Source: Maratus speciosus
Taxonomy: Eukaryota; Arthropoda; Arachnida; Araneae; Salticidae
Assembly: GCA_963932465.1 (NCBI GenBank)
Contig: OZ010786.1
Coordinates: 592,461,038-592,525,037 of the forward strand
Direction: 5' to 3'
Length of the DNA stretch: 64,000 nt
Numbering within the stretch: the stretch's first letter is position 1; each line of letters begins with the position of its first letter. The notes beneath the pieces are model-generated. The model saw only the letters and a list, made by a program, of their open reading frames with translations, was not told the DNA's origin and did no database searches. A program made the translations under genes and the position numbers. This document shows positions 36,075 through 47,049 of the stretch, piece after piece.

Positions 36075-37141
36075 GCACTGAAGTTTGTTTTTCAAATTTC
36101 ATCTCATTTCTGAAGTTCTATGCATTAAGACTCAACCGATGGATCACTATCCACAATTGGTTAATGAAAGCTTGACGATTTTCGTAGGTATAACATCTTT
36201 CTGTATTGTTACTTACATGGTAGAAACACCTAATTTTCCTTCCAAATGAACCCAAAAAATATTAATTAAACCTTTTTTTAAATTAAAGCTTTTAAGTATT
36301 TTCAAATAAATTTATTCATAACTTCTGGTGGTATGCAATTATATCTTTTTTTAAAGAGATTACCTATGTATGTGTGATCTATTATTAACTTACTTTAAGA
36401 AAAATACTTCTGCATTGCAATATATTAAATTGATAACGGTCAAATTGACTGCAATGTATTTTTCAGACATTAAATATATCGATTGCAAACAAAAGATCTT
36501 TCCTAATTAATTAGTTTAGTGGTGCACATTTCATTTGCAAAATGGAAATCAAATAAAACTTTAAAACTTACTTTTTTTGGATGTTGGAGTCATTTACAGT
36601 TAGTCATTTGATAAACCAGTTCGACAAACGTCTACCTAGGGAAATAAGACAATGCAGCATATAATAAAAATTAATTAAATTGAACAGCATGAGTAAATAT
36701 AACTTTTACCAACATTTTCTTGGAGAAATTCAATTTGCTGATTACAAATTATGATTTAGCTTTCGTTAGCCTTAGTCATCTGGAGAAGATTAATGTTTCT
36801 CTTTGGTAGTATATCTAAAATTTCAATGAAATATGGCGATTTTCCTTTTCAAGGTTTGTCTAATTGTACATTGATTTTCTCTTATTTAAATAAATTGTTT
36901 CCCATGGGAGTTACATTTATATAATTATTAATGATTGGTTTTTGTAAGGAGATTCATAGACATCCATTAGCCACATTTAAATCTGTATTTGCTTATAAAG
37001 ATTAAAATAACATGATCTTAAAAAAATTCCAATGTTTGAAAATCAAATATTTTTATATTGATTTACCCGATGTCGAGAAAAATACCTAACTCTAAGCATT
37101 TTCATTTTGGTGATTTATTTTTCTAAAGACTAAAACATATA
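36075..37141 (+). repeat. Segmental duplication copy A, first part
   Basis: Matches 60565-61860 in order. Contains the exon-like segment GAAGTTCTATGC...TTGGTTAATGAAAGC (36085-36190) and the exon-like tail around 36585-36662. Then comes shared non-coding text (TGGCGATTTTCCTTTTCAA, AATAAATTGTTTCCCATG) up to the mariner insertion. Divergence by eye is around 20 percent, so the duplication is old. Confidence 0.85.
36085..36662 (+). pseudogene. Exon-like segments, disrupted copy
   Basis: Two segments align in frame with 60.6-61.4 kb. The first reads SLFFKFHLISEVLCIK, then DHYPQLVNESLTIFVG, SFCIVTYM. The second reads WMLESFTVSHLINQF, then DKRLPREIRQCSI and a stop at the same codon. Preceding codons in the second segment contain TAG and TAA where 61.2 kb has sense codons, and a TGA lies just before the first segment. 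I do not recognise the family. Conserved cysteines are noted but no signal peptide is clear. Most likely pseudogene exons, or chance-open duplicated DNA. Confidence 0.35.
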
Positions 37142-40123
37142 CAGGGTGTTCCGTTAAAGGGGTCCAATATTAATAGGGGTAATAGAGGAGATCACACGGA
37201 GCATAAATCAGTATATAATGCCTGGCCGGATCTCAATAATTTTCAAGTTACAGCAAATAGAATGAAAAATCGGAAATTTGTAAAAAAAACCCTCATTGCT
37301 AAACTATCGATAATGCTACATAAAAACGAAGCACATATTTAGAAAGAGCAGAAAAAATCCTACGAAATGACATAAGTTGTTTTAGAATATTGAGAATTAA
37401 TGGCGAGTTACAAGCTCTGAAACAGTGAAAAAATACAAAATCAAATATTTAGCAAAATAGTTAATCGTTAATTCCAAAAATGCAACTCTACCTACATCAA
37501 GGAAAATGTTATAAAATTTGGTCCATTCCGAAAGCTTTCGAAGAAGCTGACAATAAACCATATCAGTTTAATTGTATGGGAGAAATCAAGCAGTTCCCTA
37601 GTTACAACTCTGTACTGTTGCACGCTCGGAAAGGGCGAAACTCCGCCCATGACGATTGTAAACACCCCGTTTTAATATCTTTCAATTATACATTTCTGAT
37701 CAACCTCTATCAATACCCTTTCATTATTCAGTCTGGTCAAGTGAATGACATATTGTGCAGCTCTCGCCTTGTCTTAAAGCAAACTCCGTGACTGCTGCGT
37801 TTCCTCCATGAACTTTCAGGATGATGAAGAAGAAGTACTTTTTATGCAATTTTTCTATGTGTATAGGAAGAAAAGTGTAATAAAACAGCAGTCATCAGTG
37901 GGCGTTATGTTAAAGGGAGGCTGTTGTAAGTGGGATTGTAGTAAGTTGATGTATAATAATTATGCCGGAATACTCTAACGAAGAATATGCGGACATGCAT
38001 CTGATGTACGGGCAAGCTCATGGAAATGCATGTCTAGCACAGCGCATGTACCGTGAGCAATTTCCAAGGAGACGTTGCCCAAGTTCGAAACTCTTCATAA
38101 AAATCGATAGACGATTACGGGAGACTGGATCGTTTAATACAGCAAGCATTGATGCAGGGAAACCTCGACATGTACGAACACCTGCAATGGAAGAAGATGT
38201 ACTGAATATTTTTAAAGATAACCCCTCCACGAGTACACGAGCTGCTGCGTCTGAAGTCGGTGTTTCTCACCAAAGTGTGTGGCGTGTTCTGCGTGCAGAA
38301 AACATGCACCCCTTTCATGTGCAGCGGGTACAACTGTTATCAGTAACAGATTGTGCTCAGCGGACAGAATTCGTACGCTGGTTGCTTAATGTAACAGAAA
38401 ATAATCCACAATTTCTGGAAAATATTTTATTTACTGATGAAGCAACATTTACGAGAGAGGGCGTGGTAAACACGCACAATATGCACACATGGTCATATAC
38501 AAATCCGCACACTGTTTTCCCGTCGAACGCACAACAAAAGTTCAGTGTGAACATATGGGCAGGTGTCCTCGGCGATTATCTCATAGGACCATATTTACTC
38601 CCAGATGTACTCAATGGCAGTACGTACTTGGTTTTCCTACGGGATATCTTACCGCAGTTACTGCAAAATGTGCCAGCAACATTGCGCCACAATATGTGGT
38701 TTATGCACGATGGCGCACCGGCACATTTTTTCATAGGTGTTCGCAATCACCTCAATTCAACATATCCTGGGAAATGGATTGGACGCAGTGGACCTGTTGC
38801 TTGGCCTGCACGCTCTCCAGACCTCAATCCGTTAGACTTTTTTGTTTGGGGACACCTTAAATCGCTGGTGTATGAAACGCCTGTGGATACACCGGAGGAT
38901 TTACTAGCGCGAATCGTTGTCGCTGCAGGAGACATTCCCAACTCCGTCGGAGTTTTTCGGCGTGTTCGCCAATCTTTACGACGTCGCTGTCGGCTGTGCG
39001 ATTCTGTTAATGGGCGCAACCTCGAACACCTATTATAATAATGACCGTTCGTCTGCCTTCCGACATTGAACTGTGCAGCGCAGGCCAGAAGACTATGCTT
39101 CACATATGTCATAAAGTACGTGGAATGTAATTCTTTATTTGTCATTTTTCTTTTATTTTCAACACTTTTTGGCACAGTATTTTGTAAGTCACAGACTGTG
39201 GTGTACTCAAATTGTAAATTACAAAGTTTTTATGAATTAATTTAAAATTTAGTGTCTTTTTTAAATTTATAATTAATAAAATTATTATGCTATTTGTTAT
39301 TATTATTTCCTATCATAAATTATGATGCACATATACATACAATAATTGTCCATGTAAAACATGTACTGAAACTTCTTGCATAGTTACAAATCGCAATATT
39401 TTTAATTATTTCCGAATTTTCACCACCAGTTTAATTTTAAAGAATTTAACTTAAGCTTTATATCAATAAAAGACCACTTTTAAAATGTAGACTATTATTG
39501 TAAAGTTATTTTGGTTCATTCAACTCTTGAATAATTAAAAATGTTGCATCTCAGAAGAAGCATGATCGAAAATGTATAGTTGAGAGTAATTAAAAAGGCG
39601 GTGTTTCCAATCGGGATGGGCGGAGTTTAACCTTTACTAGTGTCAAAGAAAGCGGAGTTGTAACTAAGAAACTGATTAATTTCTCTCACACAATTAAACC
39701 GATATGGTTCATTGTAAGCTTTTTCGAAAGTTTTCGGAATGGACCAAATTTTACTACATTTTCCTTGTTGTAGCTAGAGTTGTCTTTTTGGAATTAACGA
39801 TTAACTATTTTGATGTATATTGGATTTCGTACTTTTTTCACTGTTTCAGGGCTTGTAACTCGTCAATAAATATTGCTATTTTAATACAATTGATGTCATT
39901 TTGTAGGTTTTTTTCTGCTCTTTCTAAATATGTGCTTCGTTTTTATGTAGCGTTAACGATAGTTTAGCAATGAGGGTTCTTTTACAATTTTCCGAATTTT
40001 CATTCTATTTGCTGTAACTTGAAAACTATTGAGATCCGACCAGGCTTTATATACTGATTTATGCTCCACGTGATCTCCTCTATTACCCCTATTAATATTG
40101 GACCCCTTTAACGGAACACCCTG
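37142..40123 (+). mobile_element. Apparently intact mariner-superfamily transposon, long inverted repeats
   Basis: A 2982-bp element flanked by TA (37140-37141, 40124-40125). Inverted repeats of about 561 bp (37142-37702 and 39563-40123) start CAGGGTGTTCCGTTAAAGGG and are well over 90 percent identical near the ends by eye. One transposase gene lies between them. The paralogous site at about 61848-61860 lacks the element and shows the original TATA-rich target. All parts needed for mobility (ends, target duplication, open transposase) are present, so it is the youngest-looking autonomous element in the window. Confidence 0.95.
37962..39038 (+). CDS. Mariner-superfamily transposase (DD36D), 358 aa
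   Basis: Intact single-exon transposase that would bind the element's inverted repeats and carry out DNA cut-and-paste at TA sites in the nucleus. Residues 4-60 (YSNEEYADMHLMYGQAHG, then a REQFPRRR segment and RRLRETGSF) form the helix-turn-helix region of the DUF4817 type. Residues 85-112 (NPSTSTRAAASEVGVSHQSV) are a second helix-turn-helix. The catalytic domain has LFTDEATF (D159), MHDGAPAHF (D250) and ARSPDLNPLDFFVWG (D287). The third acid is D and the D250-D287 interval has 36 residues, unlike the DD34D of classical mariner or DD34E of Tc1. The ATG at 37962 is the first in frame and directly precedes the conserved domain. Stop TAA at 39036. Length suits the superfamily. Confidence 0.95.
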   Translation: MPEYSNEEYADMHLMYGQAHGNACLAQRMYREQFPRRRCPSSKLFIKIDRRLRETGSFNTASIDAGKPRHVRTPAMEEDVLNIFKDNPSTSTRAAASEVGVSHQSVWRVLRAENMHPFHVQRVQLLSVTDCAQRTEFVRWLLNVTENNPQFLENILFTDEATFTREGVVNTHNMHTWSYTNPHTVFPSNAQQKFSVNIWAGVLGDYLIGPYLLPDVLNGSTYLVFLRDILPQLLQNVPATLRHNMWFMHDGAPAHFFIGVRNHLNSTYPGKWIGRSGPVAWPARSPDLNPLDFFVWGHLKSLVYETPVDTPEDLLARIVVAAGDIPNSVGVFRRVRQSLRRRCRLCDSVNGRNLEHLL

Positions 40124-40135
40124 TATATACATAAA

Positions 40136-40295
40136 TAGTGGCACAGCCAGGCTGGGAAAGAATATCAAAATACCACTATTTTAGAAACTTATTTAATTAC
40201 AGAATATTTTCTATTAAATAAATTGAAAAATAAAAAACTCTTAGAAAATAGTGGTATAAAGTGCAATTGATCCACCCATCATGGCTTCGTCACTG
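40136..40295. repeat. hAT-like MITE shared by both duplication copies
   Basis: Ends TAGTGGCACAGCCAGGCTGG and inverted CAGTGACGAAGCCATGATGG, with a second inverted pair AATACCACTATTTT / AAAATAGTGGTAT. Possible short target duplication CATAAA. The copy at 61868-62039 sits at the same place, so insertion preceded the duplication. Confidence 0.65.
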
Positions 40296-40559
40296 CATAA
40301 ACTCTGTTTCAAAAGTAAAGGCACACAATCAAAGACGTTAAAAGATCGGATGCTATAATCTCGTATATATGGAATGATTTCACAATAAATACACAACATT
40401 TAATTCAAATTAAACGTAGTAGATATATTAGAATGGTAACGTAAGCACTATTTATTTTAAAATATACGACGTTTTTATTGTTCTTAAAAGGCCATTGTCT
40501 GAAATGTTTAGGAACAATATGCAAAAGCTTATAAATGTGTATTGGTTTTAATCAACCAA

Positions 40560-40966
40560 ACATTTTCCTATGCAGTATAACGGAAAATATTCAATCTTCG
40601 TTGATTTTTTATGGTGCCGTAAACTACGGAATTAACAAAAACGGGAATTTGAAAGATTTTTAAGTTCGAATCTAAAAAAGCTTATTACTGACATTTCTAG
40701 CATTTTAAATTTCTCAAAGCCAAAAATATCCCCAGTATCTGCTAGAAATAACATTTCAAACCAAAAATTAGGATTCGGACTTTCATGTGTAAAAAGTTTT
40801 GAGAGTGATCGAAAGTTGAGTAAGATTTGTATCAAAACCAAATATGTACATAAGGTAAATTGAAATTAATCTTGGTGTCAGTATCTCTAAGGACGCAGTA
40901 CATAGATGGATAAGATGGGTAAGAGACTATAAGAACATTATTAAAAAATATGTTGAAAACCGCGTC
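40560..40966 (+). pseudogene. Tc3-like transposase, N-terminal part, decayed
   Basis: Matches 62325-62720. After frame corrections it reads like the helix-turn-helix region of Tc3-type transposases (SLLLTFLAF aligned to the SPVTDISRIVNRSKS stretch of the better copy). Stops in all frames. The 3' half of the same gene appears to lie at 46490-47339. Confidence 0.55.
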
Positions 40967-40970
40967 TTAA

Positions 40971-41208
40971 CCCTTTAGTGCGCAGCTTTGCATATATGCA
41001 AACAACAGCGTTTTGAATTTAATAGATATTTCTATTTGTATATACCTAATTCACACCAGAAAATTAAAATAGCAATATTTGCTGTAATTAAAAAACAGAC
41101 AGTCCGTACTTAAATAAAGCGAAACTACCCATTAAAACTTTCTGGTGTAAAGTCAGATTCTCTGAACTATGCAATTTCTAGAACGTATTTGCCATGGGAA
41201 TTAAAAGG
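40971..41208. repeat. TTAA-flanked MITE in the Tc3-like remnant
   Basis: Between TTAA at 40967-40970 and 41209-41212. Starts CCCTTTAGTGCGCAGC and ends near GGAATTAAAAGG. Internal CACCAGAAAATT and AACTTTCTGGTGTAAAG are inverted. Copy B (near 62698) has no insertion here. Confidence 0.7.
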
Positions 41209-41212
41209 TTAA

Positions 41213-41479
41213 AGGATAATCTTTATAAAATAAATAATTATATAAAATAAGGTATATCGAGACATACTTATTAAAATATTTACTAATTTGCAATATTTTA
41301 GAGTAAAACAGCCACTCGACAGTAGTTTTTACTTTTATTGCAGATGTCCAACAGAAGAAAAGATTGACGTATTATATGAAAAAAAAGGATCTCTTATTTT
41401 TTTTCATTATTGTTCCTGCGTAAAAAAAAAAAAAAAAAAACTTTTAGAGAATCCTTTTAGAGAAGGGATTTTTTTAATT
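41213..41479. other. AT-rich spacer with an A run
   Basis: Nothing recognised apart from an A run at about 41422-41440. Confidence 0.4.
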
Positions 41480-42175
41480 TAGATAAATGTGTTTTTCATG
41501 TAGAGTTATTCGATTAGCTCAAATATGGTATACTGGTTTATTATATTAAGGAGATGGCTTGATTAGATTTGGAGGTTTATTAGTTAAATATAAAGGGAGG
41601 AAAGGGGGGGGGTAGCCCCCTTAATTTAGGTAAATGGGTTTTTAATGCAAAATTATTCGATTTGCTCCAAATTTGGTATACCGGTTAATTTTGTTAAGGA
41701 GCTTCCCTATTAGATTTGGAAGTTCATTAGTTAACTATTATAAAGGGAGGAAAGGGGGGGCTAGACCCCCCCTTAATTTAGATAAATGGGTTTTTCATGC
41801 AGAGTTATTCGATCTGCCCAAATTTCGTATACCGGTTTATTATGTTAAGGAGCTTCCCTGATTAGATTTGCAGGTTCATTAGTTAAGTATAAAGGGAGGA
41901 AAGGGGCTGGTGTCCCCTTAATTTAGATAAATGTGTTTTTCATACAGAATTATTCGATTTGCTTCAAATTTGATATACCAGTTTATTACGATATGGCTTT
42001 CTTCATTTGATTTGGAGGTTCATTGGTTAAGTATAAAAGGGTTGAAAGGGGGCAATTGCCCCTCCCCTTAATTAAGATAAATGGGTTTTCATGCAGAATT
42101 ATCTGATTTAGTTTAATTTTTTTCAACCGGATCCGAACTTGAAGGTTCCATTTGAAGTCAACCCGAAAACCTATC
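41480..42175 (+). repeat. Minisatellite, direct block (about 5 units of ~148 bp)
   Basis: The anchor TTATTCGATTTGCTCC (with variants) recurs at 41506, 41653, 41805, 41950 and 42099, periods 145-152 bp. Each unit has TAAATGGGTTTTTCATGC, ATACCGGTTTATTA, TTAAGGAGCTTCC, TAGATTTGGAGGTTCATTAG, TATAAAGGGAGG and a variable G run followed by a C run. No gene. Confidence 0.95.
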
Positions 42176-42330
42176 ACAACCAGGTTTATTTTTCGGGTTT
42201 GGGTGGGGTTATGCGTTAATAAACATAATAAAAAGAAAATTGCTCAGTTAAACTGATGGCATTGAGCTCAGAGTCTATTCACACTAATTGTATATTATTC
42301 TCTCATTTCAAAGAATAATATGCCCCTCGA
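42176..42330. other. Centre of the inverted minisatellite
   Basis: Non-repeated sequence at the turn between the two orientations. Includes TTTTTCGGGTTTGGGTGGGG. No inverted symmetry of its own that I can see, so the two blocks are not simply one palindrome arm each. Confidence 0.6.
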
Positions 42331-43830
42331 AAAATAAATGAAGGTGTTAGTTCCCGTTGCACCCCTTTCTACTTAACCAAAGAACCCCCAAATCTAATCA
42401 GGGAAGCTACTTAACATAATAAACTGGTATACGAAATTTGAAGCAAATCAGATAATTCTGCATGAAAAAATCACTTCACTAAAATAAGGGGGGAGGGGGT
42501 ATTAGCTCCCCCATTTCTCCCTTTATGCTGAACCAATGAACTTTCAAATCTAATCAGAAAAGCTCCTTATTAGAGTGAACCTAGAAAAAAAAATTAAACT
42601 AAATTAGATAAATCTGCATGAAAACATATTTATCTAAATTAAGGGGACGGGCAGTTGCCCCCCTTTCGCCCCTTTTATACTTAATTAATGAACCTTCAAA
42701 TCAAATGAAGGAAGCCATATCGTAATAAACTGGTATATCAAATTTGAAGCAAATCAAATAATTCTGTATGAAAAACCCATTTATCTAAATTAAGGGGACT
42801 GAATTAAAGCCCCTGTCCATCCTTTACACTTAACCAATAAATCTCCAAATCTAATCAAGGCAGCTCCTTAATATAATAAACCGGTATACGTGATTTGGAG
42901 CAAATCGAATAACTTTGCATGAAAAACCCATTTATCTAGATTAAGGAGGGGGGGGGGTCTAGACCCCTTTCCTCCCTTTATACTTAACTAATGAACCTCC
43001 AAATCTAATCAGGGAAGCTCCTTAACATAATAAACCGGTATACGAAATTTGGAGCAAATCGAATAACTCTGCATGAAAACCAATTTATCTAAATTAAGGG
43101 GTCTAGCAACCTTTTCCTCCCTTTATACTTAACTAATGAACCTCCAAATCTAATCAAGCCATCACCTTAACATAATAAACCAGTATACCAAATTTGAGCT
43201 AATCGAATAATTTTACATGAAAACGCATTTATCTAAATTAAGGGGAGAGGCAATCCCCCCCCCTTTACCCCCTTTATACATAACAATGATCTTCCAAATG
43301 TAATCAGGGAAGCTGCTTAACATAATTAACCGGTATTCCAAATTTATAGCAAATCGCATATTTCTGCATGAAAAACCCATGTACCTAAATTATGGGAGGA
43401 TAGCCCCCCCTTTCCTGCCTTTATATGTCACTAATGAACATCCAAATCTAATCAAGGCAGCTCCTTAACTTAATAAACCGGTATACCAAATTTGGAGCAA
43501 ATCGAATAATTCATCATGAAAAACCGATTTATCTAAATTAAGGGAGATAGCCATCCTTTCACACCTTTATACTTAAATAATGAGCTTCCAAATCTAATCA
43601 GGGAAGCTCCTTAACACAATAAACCGGTATACCAAATTTGGAGCAAATGTGATATTTCTGCATGAAAAACCCATTTATATAAATTAGGGGGGGGGGCTAG
43701 CCCGCCTTTTCCCCTTTATCCTTAACCAATGAGCCCCAAAATTAATCATGGAAGCACCTTATCAGAATGAACCTAGAAAAAAAATTTGAAGCAAATCGGA
43801 TATTTTTATCAAGAGTTATCGCACACGTAC
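42331..43830 (-). repeat. Minisatellite, inverted block (about 10 units)
   Basis: The same unit as in 41480-42175 on the opposite strand. The anchor GCAAATCGAATAATTCTGC occurs near 42449, 42605, 42753, 42905, 43059, 43201, 43353, 43501, 43649 and 43795. The C run / G run boundary varies most between units. The last unit is partial. Confidence 0.95.
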
Positions 43831-44141
43831 ATACAGAATCGGCGGGCACATAAGCTCTCAGGCTTTGATAACCTGTGAGCTAAAAAAATCGCCCTGATCG
43901 GATAATAAGTGGTCATTTTTCAATTAGCCTAACGCTTCCTAGGCTCTTTGCAATAAGCCTGAAAAATATCAGGCTAATTGGAAAAAGGGAGATGGATTCT
44001 TCGATTAGCCCGGCTGTTTGCAAAGAACCTAGGCTGTTTGCAAAGAGCCGGATTTCTCAATTAGCCTACGACATATATATTTTTTAATTTTCCGGGGGGA
44101 ATTCAGCATTACACAAACGCAATTGCTTGCCCCTCCAGGGG
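43831..44141. repeat. Short-palindrome cluster and truncated TTAA MITE
   Basis: 43840-44070 contains repeated and inverted words AATTAGCCTA, AGGCTCTTTGCAA, TTTGCAAAGAACCTAGGC and TTTGCAAAGAGCC. From about 44075, TTCCGGGGGGAATTCAGCAT to CCCCTCCAGGGG before TTAA (44142-44145) is the right end of a CCCCTTGAGGGGC-type MITE. Confidence 0.6.
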
Positions 44142-44145
44142 TTAA

Positions 44146-45416
44146 GTGTACCGTGGACCTGCATATGAGCGGAAATCGACCCAAAAAATTGAAAATAATT
44201 TTTTGGGGAATATTATTATTATTCAGTTTGTTCTGAGCCATTTGCGGAAAACCGCATGCAGATGCGATTATTTTTCGCAAAGTTACAAGCGTTTGTATTT
44301 TATACACAAACAATTTTTCGGCTCTTTAATATAATTTAAATCTATTTTTCCCAAAACTGATTTTTCACCGTTTTTAGATTTTTAAAATGCTCCACGCGTC
44401 ATAATATTTAATCAAAATTCCTGAAACTAATAAGGACGAATCCTGATATTGCTTACAAAAAATCTGTGCATGCATTTTAAAATTCGACTTCATAAAGATA
44501 ATTAAATTTGATTTTCAGCTTATTAAAAGGCAAAATTTTCATGAAAAACGATGTTGAATTAAGAAAAAAATCCTTAAAAAATTAAGTATGCAAGGGATTA
44601 ACAAGTTGGAAATTACTCGTCAAACGTGGCAAATGAGGTGCTTTCGTACTATAAATAGTTTTATAAATATTTTTTGCACCGCATATTGCACTGATTGTAT
44701 ATTTTAGTACACTTCATAAGTGCATATCAATTTCATGCTGTTCAAAGAGATGTAACATCATTAAAATGCACTTGAAATATTTTTTTTTCAAATAATTTTT
44801 TCCCATTGGCCGCAATGTAACAGAAAAATTTTGATAGTCCCTGTAATTAAACTATACATATGATTTTTATAAAATTGGAAATGAGTCGACGAAATTTTGC
44901 AACTATTATATATTTAAAATTTCAGACCATTCGGTTGGGTAGCTTAATAGAGTTTTAAAGGATTGAAATACCAAATCGAGGAAATATCTAAAAAATTATG
45001 AAGCATGGAGCATTTTAAAATTTCATTTTAAAATATGATTTAAAAAAATGAATTTGAGATTTTTTTTTTAAATCTCAAAATTATAATAAGTTTGGAAATT
45101 TCTTTTAAGGTTGTTTATATACATATGGTGAAATGTATATTTCCACAAAATTTTATATCTCTATGATGAAAATTAGAAAAAAATAATTTTTAATAATGTT
45201 CCCTTAATGGCCGAACCTACCTCCTTGGAAAACACAATTCATTTAGGTATCAAAGACTCGGAACCGATGTCAAAAATTCCCAGGGCCGCCATCTTGGAAT
45301 TTTTCTTGGTGTGAAAACCCCTTTTCCGCCAAGTTCATGCCACCGCATCGCCATGCACCGATTTATACGTATGTTAGGCTTAACAAAAATAAAATATAAA
45401 TAATAAACAAAGCTTT
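44146..45416. other. AT-rich stretch with one long-range inverted pair
   Basis: AAAATGCTCCACGCGTCATA near 44386 and AATTATGAAGCATGGAGCAT near 44994 are inverted, hinting at another palindromic element of about 650 bp. Its borders are not clear. No coding seen. Confidence 0.4.
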
Positions 45417-45420
45417 TTAA

Positions 45421-45620
45421 CCCCTTCGGGACGGGAGCCTTTTGCGAAATTTTTAATCTTTTGTCACCGTTTTTTAAAAACAGAAATTTGTGTCTTCTTG
45501 AATCGAGAAAATGCGCTGATTAAATAAGGCAAATTTTACAGTAAAATTTTACTGGTGAGGAAAAACAAGAATTCTGAGCGCTTCATGCGGCACGTATACG
45601 TGTCGCTCGTCCCCAAGGGG
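45421..45620. repeat. TTAA-flanked MITE (family B)
   Basis: 200 bp between TTAA at 45417 and 45621. Ends CCCCTTCGGGACGGGAGCC and inverted CCCCTTGGGGACGAGCGAC. Internal TTAAATAAGGCAAATTTTAC. Same family and length as 58711. Confidence 0.9.
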
Positions 45621-45971
45621 TTAAAGTGGCGATCAGTAATCATTGAATGAGCGTTTCGCACTCATTAACCGAAAAAAAACATCACTGGATTCAGCAGTTC
45701 TCGCTGTGTAGCAATCTCAAAATTCAGCAGTTCTAGCTGTATAGCAATCTCATAATGTACAAAACTCGTAAGGCAACAAAATATACATAAAATTATCAAC
45801 ATACCTTAACAGACATCTGCTTTCTTGAAAGCTCAAGCATGAAATACTTGCTAGCATCACCGTCATTTTCTAAAATAGGCTTATGAATACGCACTGACGT
45901 ACTGTAAACAAACCTCCTCTATTCGTCTAAATTTCCTCATATTTCTTAATTACTTCAGCAAGAGCGTTTAA

Positions 45972-46195
45972 CCCTTTAACTGTTTCTTTGTTTCTTACAC
46001 AATAAATTAAAAATCAGGACCTGCCACCACTTTTTTTTTTTTTGCTAAAATATTTGGCTTTGTACAATCGAAAAAAGTACGCCTTTTAACAAACCAAAAA
46101 TTACAGTTAAAATTAAGTGGTATCCAAAAGCTTTTAGTACCGAAGTTAGAAAACACTTTTTGCCCGAGAGGCACTCGGGCACGACAGTTAAGGGG
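45972..46195. repeat. TTAA-flanked MITE
   Basis: 224 bp between TTAA at 45968 and 46196. Starts CCCTTTAACTGTTTC and ends ACGACAGTTAAGGGG. It carries the extra hairpin CCCGAGAGGCACTCGGG just inside the right end. Confidence 0.85.
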
Positions 46196-46199
46196 TTAA

Positions 46200-46489
46200 A
46201 CGGACTACAGAGCCCATATTTCATCAAATACATCCAATAAATTTAACATAAAAATAATTGACAGAAACACAACACGATATTACAAGCAAAAACGGCGTTC
46301 TCGCGTACTCGCAACACAATCTCGATAAAAAACGGGGTTGCCAGAATACGTCACGCCAGAACACACATGTCACACGGATTCCATATCGATAAAGATCCCC
46401 AACATAAAATCGCCAAGAAATGTCAAAACATCCAAGATGGCGGCCAAGGTAATATACTGCATCTAAGCCAAATACTCTATAACAACATC
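46200..46489. other. Unassigned sequence
   Basis: Slightly less AT-rich than its surroundings. A minus-strand open frame of 92 codons (46224-46502) has no recognised motif and extends into the Tc3-like remnant. I do not call a gene. Confidence 0.4.
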
Positions 46490-46627
46490 TACTAACTTCC
46501 ATTTTGTAACATCTTAGGGAGTCTTGAGTTGAGATTGCAGCACGTCCCTATTTCATTCCATAATTCACATGCTAGAAAACAGTGACATTCAGAACGAAAT
46601 TTAACATTTTAGATTTTCCAGCTTTAA

Positions 46628-46837
46628 CCCTTACCGACGCGGTGTTCTTAAGAAATGACACCTAATTTTAATTCCAAAACTGACAAACGGCAGCAAGAAT
46701 ATTTAACTAAAATTTTCCTATTATAATGTACATGAAAATAAGCAAGTACTTATTTTCTAATATATTCGTTTATAAATTGCGGTGTCAGTCCATTATTTCA
46801 TCAGTTTATAAACAGAATTACTCCGCGCCGGTAAGGG
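46628..46837. repeat. TTAA-flanked MITE (family C)
   Basis: 210 bp, left TTAA 46624-46627, right TTAA 46838-46841 shared with the next MITE. Ends CCCTTACCGACGCGGTG and inverted CCCTTACCGGCGCGGAG. Internal CACCTAATTTTAATTCC and AAATTGCGGTGTCA. Same family as 51027. Confidence 0.9.
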
Positions 46838-46841
46838 TTAA

Positions 46842-47049
46842 CTCCTTTATTCTTGCTCCTGTGATGTCGACGGGCTGTGTTTTGTATTCACCTTGTTTGA
46901 TTACCACCAGTTTTTTAAAATAGTGTAATTGGCTTTACTCTGTTATCATTTTAACTGTCGTTAAATAAGGTGAATATTTCTTTTTTTAAATTTGGTTGTC
47001 ATAAGCAATCTGAATTTTTAAACCGTAATTTAATGCGACTGTTAAGGAG
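46842..47049. repeat. TTAA-flanked MITE (family A) abutting another
   Basis: 208 bp, starts TCCTTTATTCTTGCTCC directly after the TTAA that ends the previous MITE and finishes GACTGTTAAGGAG before TTAA 47050-47053. Related to 26937 and 30286. One element entered the TTAA at the border of the other. Confidence 0.9.

Larger units (their letters stand above)
40124..40966 (+). repeat. Segmental duplication copy A, second part
   Basis: Continuation of the copy after the mariner. It corresponds to 61858-62720, including a hAT-like MITE (40136) and the 5' half of a decayed Tc3-like transposase. It ends at the TTAA MITE at 40971, after which homology resumes only near 46490. Confidence 0.85.

Noticed and set aside
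37480..37791. 103-codon frame upstream of the transposase as an accessory gene
   Set aside because: Most of it lies in the left inverted repeat (37142-37702), whose partner at 39563-40123 has no matching open frame. No motif.
38018..39175. Minus-strand and other-frame ORFs over the transposase
   Set aside because: Shadows of the conserved plus-strand reading frame.
41480..43830. CRISPR-like array
   Set aside because: Units are near-identical over their whole length and change orientation. No alternating repeat and unique spacer pattern, and the genome is eukaryotic.
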